Shown: positions 34,357-41,447 of the stretch, piece after piece | How positions within the stretch are numbered: position 1 is the stretch's first letter | Layout: every line of letters starts with the position of its first letter | Assembly: GCA_028277645.1 (NCBI GenBank) | Contig: JANQFV010000034.1 | Span: forward strand, 1 to 41,447 | Source of the DNA: Phycisphaerae bacterium | Lineage (GTDB): Bacteria > Planctomycetota > Phycisphaerae > UBA1845 > Fen-1342 | DNA length: 41,447 nucleotides | Reading direction: 5' to 3' | The notes under the pieces: model-generated | Told to the model about the DNA's origin: nothing | Databases searched by the model: none | The model's input: the letters and a program-made list of their open reading frames with translations, nothing else | Program-made: the position numbers and the translations under genes

Positions 34357-36741
34357 ATGTTCGCACGAAGGCTGACGACCGTCGGACTACTGTTGCTGCT
34401 CGTGACCGCGGGAGCTCGGGCCGCAGACCAGGACAACAATGTCGAGTGGTCGGGACTGACGCACATCGACTTCCTCGACCGTGTGCCGCGTTGTCCGTAC
34501 GGCGGCGAGGCATTTGACGTCGTCTTTCAAACATATCACTACGACATCACGTCGGCCCGCGTCTACGTCGACGATGGCAGCGTGACCTGGGTCGACGCAA
34601 CCTTCTCACACCAGGACGGTCCGTACGACGTTTGGGTCGCAACGGTACCGGCCACCGCGGCCAACTCGCTCGAGTACTACATCGAGGTCACCGACGGCAC
34701 CGACGTCGACTACATCGGTCCAGGTGACCCGAGCCCGTGGGCTGTGTACGACTCGCCGCCGGCTAACGGCTGGGAAATCAACTACCTGACATTGATTCAC
34801 GCGCCGATCGGTGCCACGCTAGTGTCTCCAGGCGGCACGGTGTTCAAGGTGTGGGCCCCCGGTCCTACAACGGCGTACGTCGCCGGGCAGTTCAACGGTT
34901 GGAGTTCGACCGCCAATCAGATGATCAAGATTGGCGACTACTTCATCGCGTACATAGCAAACGCGTCCGATCGCCAGATGTACAAGTACGTTTTCCAGCC
35001 CGGCACGGTCTGGAAGCCCGACGCGCGGGCGGTCTCGCTCAATCCGAGCGACAACTACAACACGCACATCGAGGACCCGTTCCGCTACGCATGGGGTGAC
35101 GACGGCTTCGTGCCGCCGTATTTCGAAGATATGATCATCTACGAGCTGCACGTCGGCACGTTCTCAGGTCGCAACGATCCAAACGCGTCGGGCAGCATTC
35201 CGGGTACTTACGCTGATGTCGCCGCCCACGTGGACCACCTGGTCGACCTGGGCATTAATGTTGTCGAACTGATGCCGATCAACGAGTACCCCTGGGACTT
35301 CTCCGCCGGCTACAACCCCGTGGCCATGTTCGCGCCGGAGTGGAAACATGGTACGCCGGACGATCTGAAGAACATGGTCGACGTGCTGCACCAGAACGGC
35401 ATCGCGGTGATTCACGACATAGTGTGGAACCATTTTTCGGGGACCGACAACTACCTGTGGAATTACGTCGGCTCGCAGATCTATTTTGACAATCCAGCGG
35501 TTGAGACACCGTGGGGTTCCCAGGCGGACTTCGATCGTCAGGAGGTTCGCGATTACTTTGCGGACAGTTCGCTGCACTGGATCCACGACTTCCACTTTGA
35601 CGGCTATCGCATGGATGCGACCGAGTTCATGAATCTGTATCAGGGATGGGGCTGGGGCCTGATGCAACGCTACAACGACGAGCTCGACGCACGGGCCGTC
35701 CACAAGATCTCGATCGCCGAGCAGCTTCCCGACGACGCGTGGGTCACGCGCCCGACGAGCTTGGGGGGCGCCGGCTTTGACGCGCAGTGGTACGACGCGT
35801 TTACCGACAATCTGCGGGCTGAGATTCTCGACGCCGGCTGGAACCAGGGCAACGTCGAGATGTGGAAGATCCGCGACATCATCCTCGGCGGCGGGACGTA
35901 TCTCAGCGGCGCGCAAGTCGTGAACTACCTTGAATTGCACGACGAAGCGTGGCCGGAGAGTGGCGGCAGTCGCATCATCAAGCAGATGGACACGTCCTTC
36001 CCGCACGATGACAAGTATGCCAAGGGGCGCACCAAGCTGGCTTACGGCGTCGTCCTGTTTGCGCCAGGCATCCCGATGATCCTCCAGGGCACCGAGTGGC
36101 TCGAAGACACCGACTTCGGCTCGGGCACGCCCAGCGGCGATGATCGCCTCGATTGGTCAAAGAAGTCTACGTACGGCGACATCTTCCAGTACTTCAAGGA
36201 CGCCATCGCCGTCCGCAAGACCAACGGTGGGCTGCGGGCGAACGCTGGTGTCGAGGTACACCACGTCAACGAGAGCAACAACCTCATCGCGTGGCATCGT
36301 TGGGACCTGTCGGGTAACGACCTGATCATCGTCGCCAACTTTGGGAACATTGATCGCAACAATTACCGCGTCGGCTTCCCGCAGGGCGGCACGTGGTCGG
36401 AGATCCTCAACAGCCAGGCCGCGGTCTACGGCGGTAATAACTCCGGCAACGGCGGCTCGATCTGGGCCGAGGACGTGAGCTACGACGGAATGCCGCACTC
36501 GGCGGAGATCACCGTGCCGGAGATGGGCGTGCTCGTCTTCCGCTATGGCACAGGCTCGACCATTCTCCGCGGCGACGCCAACTGCGACGGCGAAGTGAAT
36601 TTCGGCGATATCAACGCTTTCGTGGAGGCGCTGGTCGAAGGTATCTATTGCGACGGTACCGGCGACAACGCCGACGTAGACGAGAACGGTTCGGTCGGGT
36701 TTGAGGACATTAATCCGTTCGTGGACCTGCTCGTGGGATAA
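34357..36741 (+). CDS. Secreted GH13 alpha-amylase-family enzyme (branching-enzyme-like) with dockerin-like tail
   Basis: 794 residues. Signal peptide (TTVGLLLLLVTAGARA), an N-terminal beta domain, a CBM48-type domain (about 150-235, with FKVWAPGPTTAYVAGQFNGW), then the catalytic barrel starting MIIYELHVGTFSG. Catalytic residues are Asp420 in GYRMDATEF, Glu455 in KISIAEQLP and Asp529 in LELHDEAW, so activity is expected on alpha-1,4-glucans; the layout is closest to 1,4-alpha-glucan branching enzymes and related trehalohydrolases. Secretion is unusual for a branching enzyme. The tail has GDANCDGEVNFGDINAFVEA and a second motif NGSVGFEDINPFVDLLVG. The substrate outside the cell is not determined. 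Confidence 0.85.
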   Translation: MFARRLTTVGLLLLLVTAGARAADQDNNVEWSGLTHIDFLDRVPRCPYGGEAFDVVFQTYHYDITSARVYVDDGSVTWVDATFSHQDGPYDVWVATVPATAANSLEYYIEVTDGTDVDYIGPGDPSPWAVYDSPPANGWEINYLTLIHAPIGATLVSPGGTVFKVWAPGPTTAYVAGQFNGWSSTANQMIKIGDYFIAYIANASDRQMYKYVFQPGTVWKPDARAVSLNPSDNYNTHIEDPFRYAWGDDGFVPPYFEDMIIYELHVGTFSGRNDPNASGSIPGTYADVAAHVDHLVDLGINVVELMPINEYPWDFSAGYNPVAMFAPEWKHGTPDDLKNMVDVLHQNGIAVIHDIVWNHFSGTDNYLWNYVGSQIYFDNPAVETPWGSQADFDRQEVRDYFADSSLHWIHDFHFDGYRMDATEFMNLYQGWGWGLMQRYNDELDARAVHKISIAEQLPDDAWVTRPTSLGGAGFDAQWYDAFTDNLRAEILDAGWNQGNVEMWKIRDIILGGGTYLSGAQVVNYLELHDEAWPESGGSRIIKQMDTSFPHDDKYAKGRTKLAYGVVLFAPGIPMILQGTEWLEDTDFGSGTPSGDDRLDWSKKSTYGDIFQYFKDAIAVRKTNGGLRANAGVEVHHVNESNNLIAWHRWDLSGNDLIIVANFGNIDRNNYRVGFPQGGTWSEILNSQAAVYGGNNSGNGGSIWAEDVSYDGMPHSAEITVPEMGVLVFRYGTGSTILRGDANCDGEVNFGDINAFVEALVEGIYCDGTGDNADVDENGSVGFEDINPFVDLLVG

Positions 36742-36775
36742 CGTGACCCTCAGAATTCGCGGCATTTGACGCCAG

Positions 36776-36817
36776 CGCGAAGATCGGACATTTTCGTCCG
36801 ATCTTCGCGTTTTTCTT
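36776..36817 (+). terminator. Rho-independent terminator after the GH13 gene
   Basis: CGCGAAGATCGGAC (36776-36789) pairs with GTCCGATCTTCGCG (36796-36809), a perfect 14-bp stem with a 6-nt loop, followed by TTTTTCTT. It also faces the convergent kinase gene ending at 36864. Confidence 0.95.
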
Positions 36818-36863
36818 AATCTGACTGTGAGTGCGGGGATGAACCGGTGTGTAGCGCAACACG

Positions 36864-39437
36864 TTACATGCCGTCCGGCTCAGCCTCGGCCAGCAGCGCC
36901 TCGTACCTTGCCGCCTCCTGAGGACGGTTTGCATGTGTGTACATGCGGATCAGAGCACGCAAAGCGGCGCGCTTCACAGTCAGGCTGTGCTCGCTGCCCT
37001 GCAGCAACCGTGCGTGAGCACGGAGCATCACACGCTCCGCCTCAGCGACGTCTCCGAGACGAGCGATCGACTCACCCCAGTGCAGGTCCGCGAGCAATGT
37101 GTGCCAATCATCCTCCCCGCTCTGTGTGCGGTGGTATGACCCTACGGTCGCAAACGCGTCCGCGGCTGCGGGGTAGTCCCCGGTCTCGTAGAGGGCGAAC
37201 GCCAGGTTGTTCAGCGTCGAAATGTACTCAGCGTGGGATTCGCCATAGATGCCACGGTAGATGTCCAGCGCAACCCGGTACCGCTCGACGGACCGTTCAT
37301 AGTCGCTGCGATCGTACAGGACGGACGCCTGATTGCTGATGATCGTGGCTACGGTCGGGTGCTCGCGACCCAGGACGGCGCCCAGGACCTCGCCGGCCCG
37401 GCCATAGCGGGCCTCCGCTTCCGCGAGGTCTCCGCGTAGTTGCGCGAGGTACGCGATGTTGTTCTCCGTGATGCCGACGCTGGCGTGCGTGTCCCCGTAA
37501 AGACTCCGGAATGCCTCATTGGCTTTACGGTAGAGCTTCTCAGCGTCCTCATTCGCCCCGCGGGCGCGGAGCACGCGCGCCAGGTTGTTCAGCGCGCTGG
37601 GGACCAGATCGGACTCGGGATCGGAATACGCCTTCAACTTCTGCAGGGCACTGCGCAAGTGCTGCTCCGCTTCGGCATACTCCGCTTGCCGCATCAGGGC
37701 CCACCCGAGGCGGACTTCGGTCGTTGCATAGTCCAGGCTGCCGGTGCCCCCGAGCGCCTGTTCGGTGCGTTGGGCGGCGCGCAGGAGGCCAATAGCATCA
37801 GTCGTCTTTCCCAGGAGAACCAGGGCACCGGCCAACTCGCGCTGGGCCCGCGCGGTGTCGCTGGACTCATCTCCGCTGAGCGCACGGTCCAGTTCGAGCG
37901 CCATGCGCAGATGGTGTTCGGCTTCCGTAGCGCGCCCCAGGGCTTTGTACGTCAAGCCGACGGTCATGCGCACCGCCGCTTCGACCTCTGGCTGGTTCGT
38001 GAACACCGACCCAAGCGACTCCACCTCACGATCGAGCATCTCCAGGACGGTGATGTCGCGGGCACCGTACGCCACGTCACCGAGCGGGTTGGCCGAGGAC
38101 AACATGCGATTCAGGAAGCGGTTGACCGCGATCGCCTTGTCGGCCTCCACGCGGGCGGCATCACGCGCTTCGCGCAACTGCTCGCGCGCTGCGATGGCAT
38201 CATCGCGCTCGCGCGTCGCGCTCACCAGCCCGTAGCTCGTGCCGGCGACGGCGATGCACAACAACAGAACGGTTGACACAGCGCCGCCCACAAGGGCCTT
38301 ATTCCGTCGCGCGAATTTGTGTACCTGGTACGCCAGGCTGCGCGGGCGCGCGACGATGGGCTCGTCACACAGGAATCGCTCAATGTCCGCACGCAAGCCA
38401 TTGACGGATGCGTAGCGCTGTGTCTTGTCCTTCTCCAGAGCCTTCGCGACGATGGTTTCCAGGTCGCCGCGCAGCGTGCGGCTCAAGGTGCTCAGCCGCG
38501 CCGGCTCCACGTCGCGGATGATCTGAGCCGCTTCCGGGATCGATCGATCCTGCAGATCGTACGGCAACTGCCCTGCCAACAGCTCGTACGCCAGCACGCC
38601 GAGTGCGTACACGTCACTGCGCACGTCCACTTCGTCGGGACTGCCGGCAATCTGCTCGGGACTCATGTACGCAATCGTACCGATGAGCTGTCCCACGTTG
38701 GTGCGCAATGTGGTGGTCTTGACGTCGGTGTCGGTCACGCGCGCCACGCCGAAGTCCAGGACCTTCGGCTCCCCGGCGGCATTGACCAGGATGTTGGCGG
38801 GCTTCAAGTCGCGGTGGATAACACCCTGCTGGTGCGCGTGGTGTACTGCCTCGCAGATTCTCATCAGCAGCGCCAGCCTCGCTCGCGTACCGAGGTTCTG
38901 TGCGTTCGCGTAGTCGGTCAGCTTTGAGCCTTCCACTAGCTCCATTGCGAAGTACGGCAGCGGTCGCCCGTCCACGTCCGCCGTCCCGGCTTCGTAGATC
39001 TGCGCGATCCCGTTGTGCTGCAGACGCCCGAGAACGTGCGCCTCGTATTCGAGCCGGCGCGCGAGCGAACGTGAGGCGAAGCCGTGCTGCACGAACTTCA
39101 GCGCGACGGTGCGGTTGGTGCGCGCCTGCCGGACGCGGTAGACCGTGCCCATTCCGCCGCGGCCCAGCACTCCGATGATATCGTAGCCGCCAATCGCGCC
39201 GGGCAAGTCGTCCGTCCCTGACACCGCGCCGACGACCCGATCGCACAACGCCTCGTCCAGCAATGGCGCATCGACGACGGCCGGCTCCGCGTCCCGCGCC
39301 AGGAGTTCGTCAAGCTCGGCGCGCAGTTGTTCGTCTGCGCCGCACGCTTGGTCGAGGAACGCCGGGCGTGCTTCAACGGAGAGCTCGATCGCTTTGGCAA
39401 AGATCTCGGAGACGCGTGCGTGCCGTTCCTGGCTCAT
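36864..39437 (-). CDS. Transmembrane Ser/Thr protein kinase with TPR repeats
   Basis: 857 residues from the ATG at 39437. The kinase domain (about 85-350) has the Gly loop VLGRGGMGTVYRV, catalytic Lys114 in VALKF, VIHRDLKPANILVN and LDFGVARV. One transmembrane helix (VGGAVSTVLLLCIAVAGTSYG, near residue 375) is followed by a short coiled coil and about 400 residues of TPR-type repeats, for example ALNNLARVLRARGANEDAEKLY and TLNNLAFALYETGDYPAA (shown in parts). Its ATG overlaps the stop of the ECF sigma factor gene (TCATGAGC), so the kinase probably works with that sigma factor. Targets are unknown. This kinase architecture is common in planctomycetes. Confidence 0.92.
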   Translation of the reverse strand: MSQERHARVSEIFAKAIELSVEARPAFLDQACGADEQLRAELDELLARDAEPAVVDAPLLDEALCDRVVGAVSGTDDLPGAIGGYDIIGVLGRGGMGTVYRVRQARTNRTVALKFVQHGFASRSLARRLEYEAHVLGRLQHNGIAQIYEAGTADVDGRPLPYFAMELVEGSKLTDYANAQNLGTRARLALLMRICEAVHHAHQQGVIHRDLKPANILVNAAGEPKVLDFGVARVTDTDVKTTTLRTNVGQLIGTIAYMSPEQIAGSPDEVDVRSDVYALGVLAYELLAGQLPYDLQDRSIPEAAQIIRDVEPARLSTLSRTLRGDLETIVAKALEKDKTQRYASVNGLRADIERFLCDEPIVARPRSLAYQVHKFARRNKALVGGAVSTVLLLCIAVAGTSYGLVSATRERDDAIAAREQLREARDAARVEADKAIAVNRFLNRMLSSANPLGDVAYGARDITVLEMLDREVESLGSVFTNQPEVEAAVRMTVGLTYKALGRATEAEHHLRMALELDRALSGDESSDTARAQRELAGALVLLGKTTDAIGLLRAAQRTEQALGGTGSLDYATTEVRLGWALMRQAEYAEAEQHLRSALQKLKAYSDPESDLVPSALNNLARVLRARGANEDAEKLYRKANEAFRSLYGDTHASVGITENNIAYLAQLRGDLAEAEARYGRAGEVLGAVLGREHPTVATIISNQASVLYDRSDYERSVERYRVALDIYRGIYGESHAEYISTLNNLAFALYETGDYPAAADAFATVGSYHRTQSGEDDWHTLLADLHWGESIARLGDVAEAERVMLRAHARLLQGSEHSLTVKRAALRALIRMYTHANRPQEAARYEALLAEAEPDGM

Positions 39438-40009
39438 GACGTTGTACCCCCGTCCAACTCGCGCTGCAGCCAGGCCCGCGCAAGCCGCCACTCGCCTTTG
39501 ACTGTACCCGGCGACACACCCAGCACGTGAGCCACCTCCTCGACCGTCATGCCCGCCAGGAAACGCATCTCCACCACGCGGCTCTGGCGCTCGTTGAGCT
39601 GCGCCAGGCGCGCAAGCGCATCGTCCAGCACCTCCAGATCGAAATCCTGCTGCGGCTGTGCATCAGACGCGATCTCAACCGTGATCTGCGTCGGTGCCTG
39701 ACGCTTGAGTGCGTTGCGCCGGCGGGCGTGATCGATCAGGATGCGGCGGATGGCTTGGGCTGCGACGGCGAGAAAGTGCGCCCGGCTCTCCCATTGCGAG
39801 GCCGGCTGGGCGACAAGGCGCAGGTACGCCTCGTGTACCAGCGCCGTTGGCTGCAACGTGTGGTCCGACCGTTCACGGCGGAAGTGCGCTTGTGCCAGCT
39901 CGCGCAGCTTGTCGTAGACCAGCGGCAGCAACTCGGCCGCGGCGGCGCTGTCGCCGTCATTTAGGCGCTGTAGATGGCGCGTGACCTGTTCGGATGCCGT
40001 GGTGCGCAT
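39434..40009 (-). CDS. ECF-type RNA polymerase sigma factor
   Basis: About 191 residues from the ATG at 40009. Region 2: LPLVYDKLRELAQAHFRRER and ALVHEAYLRLV, with AIRRILIDHARRRNALKR. Region 4: LNERQSRVVEMRFLAGMTVE followed by VAHVLGVSPGTVKGEWRLAR, a clear helix-turn-helix for the -35. This matches the planctomycete ECF-like family that is encoded next to a Ser/Thr kinase and has no anti-sigma partner. Regulation by phosphorylation from the adjacent kinase is likely but inferred. An in-frame GTG at 40060 exists, but the promoter below would place the transcript start there, so the ATG at 40009 is preferred. Confidence 0.92.
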   Translation of the reverse strand: MRTTASEQVTRHLQRLNDGDSAAAAELLPLVYDKLRELAQAHFRRERSDHTLQPTALVHEAYLRLVAQPASQWESRAHFLAVAAQAIRRILIDHARRRNALKRQAPTQITVEIASDAQPQQDFDLEVLDDALARLAQLNERQSRVVEMRFLAGMTVEEVAHVLGVSPGTVKGEWRLARAWLQRELDGGTTS

Positions 40010-40064
40010 TGGACGCCGGAACTCACGTGGATGTGATTTTCCCGAACACTCTCTCGACACGTCG

Positions 40065-40091
40065 ATTATATCGAGCGACTCGGCGATTCAA
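40065..40091 (-). promoter_or_regulatory. Predicted promoter of the sigma factor/kinase operon
   Basis: On the minus strand TTGAAT (40091-40086) and a perfect TATAAT (40070-40065) are separated by 15 bp, predicting a start near 40058. This supports translation from the ATG at 40009 with a leader of about 50 nt. The short spacing is less than ideal. Confidence 0.5.
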
Positions 40092-40282
40092 GCACTTCTG
40101 CGATTGTTGCACTTGCAATGCGTTTTTTGCGGACCCGCGAGATTTTGTTGTCCCGCGCGCCGGCGGTCTACGCAGTACTACCTGGACGGGCCGAGTGGTT
40201 CCGAATCTGGTAGTCGTCCAGTCGCAGGAATCGGTTCGTGTGCTGGGCGCACTTGAACAACGCGAACAATGGAGGATTGACC

Positions 40283-41194
40283 ATGTTGCGTATCTCATGC
40301 ATCGCATTGGCAGGCACGATCGTCGTAGCGGCGGCGCAGGCGGAGTATTCCGGCAGCGTTGAAGCCGCCTATTCGCAGTTCGCCACGGTTACTTCGGATT
40401 CGTACACGGATCTGCTGCCGCAGGAGCTCGACGTCTTCTCGGCCGAGGCCTGCGGTGAGGGAACCTCGTCCGCTACCTCGGAGATCGGCCCGTTCTGGGT
40501 GCGTGCCAGCGGGCAGGCGGACGCCTGCGGCGCCTCCAAGGTCACGAGCGCGCTGAGCAGTTTCTGGAGCACGCCGCTGGATTTCGCCGGCTGTGTTTCC
40601 TACCCCGGCCACCCGGTGCAGTACCAGTTCATCGTCACCGTCAACACGGCGCTGAGCGGGAATCCCGTACCCGGCACGTTCGTGCAGAGCACGTCGCAGA
40701 TCTTCGCGAACATCGACGTCGATCATCCCGGCGGTCTGGACCTGCATTCCGGCAATGGCCTGATTCTGAACAGCCCGTTTGATCATATCGTGGATTACAC
40801 GGGTTTCCTGGCGGGCTTGCCGGAGGCGGGCGGCACCGTCGACGTGCTCGTACCCATCGAGCTGTTCACGAACGGTCCGGACGACACGATCGTCGACCTG
40901 CACCTCCGCGCCCAGGCCAACACGATGTCGATGGCATTGCCCGGGGCTGACGCGTTCCTCGAGATCTCCGTCAACATGGTTGACAGCGACGGCGACGGTG
41001 TGCTGGACACGTGTGTCGGTGGTTTGATCGGCGATGCGAATTGCGACGGCGTGGTGAACTTCGGTGACATTAATCCGTTCGTCGACGCCATCCTGGGTGG
41101 CGAGCCTTGCGCGCTCGAAAACCTCGACATCAACAGCGACGGCGAAATCAACTTCGGTGACATCAACCCATTCGTGGATCTGCTGGTGGGGTAG
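40283..41194 (+). CDS. Secreted protein with dockerin-like tail, function unknown
   Basis: 303 residues from the ATG at 40283, with GGAGG seven bases upstream. Signal peptide (ISCIALAGTIVVAAAQA) is followed by about 210 residues of mostly beta character without a recognisable domain, including a paired-Cys stretch (SAEACGEGTSS, ADACGASK). A short calcium-loop sequence DSDGDGVLDTC leads into the tail, GDANCDGVVNFGDINPFVDA and DINSDGEINFGDINPFVDLL, ending LVG. The tail is almost identical to that of the GH13 protein. It starts divergently from the sigma factor gene. Confidence 0.72.
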   Translation: MLRISCIALAGTIVVAAAQAEYSGSVEAAYSQFATVTSDSYTDLLPQELDVFSAEACGEGTSSATSEIGPFWVRASGQADACGASKVTSALSSFWSTPLDFAGCVSYPGHPVQYQFIVTVNTALSGNPVPGTFVQSTSQIFANIDVDHPGGLDLHSGNGLILNSPFDHIVDYTGFLAGLPEAGGTVDVLVPIELFTNGPDDTIVDLHLRAQANTMSMALPGADAFLEISVNMVDSDGDGVLDTCVGGLIGDANCDGVVNFGDINPFVDAILGGEPCALENLDINSDGEINFGDINPFVDLLVG

Positions 41195-41242
41195 TACCGC
41201 TCGGCAGCTTAGCACTGCTGACAGAAAGAGTTGCTATCGGTG

Positions 41243-41268
41243 ACGGCCGAGTTCAAGGACTCGGCCGT
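41243..41268 (+). terminator. Hairpin terminator after the secreted protein gene
   Basis: ACGGCCGAGT (41243-41252) and ACTCGGCCGT (41259-41268) form a perfect 10-bp stem with a 6-nt loop, followed by TGCTTTG. It lies 48 bp after the stop. Confidence 0.75.
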
Positions 41269-41447
41269 TGCTTTGCGCGCGCAAGCTTTGACGTGGATAG
41301 TGCTTCCAGGTGTCCCGTGCGCGATTGCCGCGCAAATTGGGGCGAATTTAATCTAAACATCTACGCATTCTTACGAAACATTCACAAATTTTTCTGTACC
41401 AAACAGTGGACGAGTCCGTATAGAATACCGTGCAGTCGTCGTGGAGG
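41269..41447 (+). promoter_or_regulatory. AT-rich upstream region of a gene outside the window
   Basis: No gene is visible. Base composition turns AT-rich from about 41335 to 41400, TAGAAT at 41421-41426 could be a -10 box, and the window ends in GGAGG, a ribosome binding site for a plus-strand gene starting just beyond the edge. No convincing -35 hexamer. Confidence 0.45.

Noticed and set aside
35164..36006. Minus-strand frame opposite the GH13 gene
   Set aside because: Antisense of the catalytic barrel, no family features.

Overview
The window looks like high-GC chromosomal DNA of a planctomycete, possibly from the Phycisphaerae side. This is inferred from several traits: a prepilin-like protein with the FTLIELL signature, an ECF sigma factor coupled to a Ser/Thr kinase with TPR-type repeats, a large secreted sialate O-acetylesterase, and four secreted proteins ending in the same dockerin-like tail (NFGDINPFVDLL type). 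No rRNA or other taxonomic marker is present.

Layout. 1-2033 is one end of an integrated element: an IS3-family element running off the left edge and carrying an inverted junction, an excisionase-like HTH gene, and an intact tyrosine recombinase abutting the 3' end of a tRNA-Ser(CGA), the presumed attachment site. 2155-8812 is ordinary chromosome: a secreted esterase, a GT4 and an ArnT-like glycosyltransferase, an alkyltransferase-like protein and a methyltransferase. 8876-16658 is a redox island. A four-gene forward operon encodes a membrane tetraheme cytochrome, an NrfC-like four-cluster ferredoxin, an NrfD-like quinol-interacting membrane protein and an octaheme cytochrome of the hydroxylamine oxidoreductase (HAO) family. 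Convergent to it lie a short hybrid-cluster protein (hcp) and its ferredoxin, and divergent from those a Crp/Fnr regulator. FNR/DNR-type boxes sit in front of both transcription units, so this reads as one nitrogen-oxide or hydroxylamine regulon.

16730-22827 is a complete, compact type II-C CRISPR-Cas locus: 23 identical 36-nt repeats with 22 spacers, then cas2, cas1 and cas9 on the minus strand, and a tracrRNA on the plus strand divergent from cas9. The anti-repeat, tracrRNA hairpins, terminator and a plausible promoter can all be read from the sequence. Every repeat carries a promoter-like TTGCCG-N16-TACACT, and a similar one in the anti-repeat faces cas9.

22995-26311 holds the DUF444/PrkA stress-kinase pair with a REP-like palindrome between them. 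26514-41447 holds two membrane-anchored zinc-ribbon proteins, ispF, a prepilin-like protein, four secreted dockerin-tailed proteins (one a GH13 enzyme, one an internally duplicated Cys-rich protein), and the sigma factor/kinase pair.

The best candidates for something little described are (a) the HAO-family/NrfCD/Hcp module with shared FNR-type boxes, a possible quinol-driven hydroxylamine/nitrite/NO reduction pathway, and (b) the interlocked tracrRNA and cas9 promoters. Both are inferences from sequence alone.
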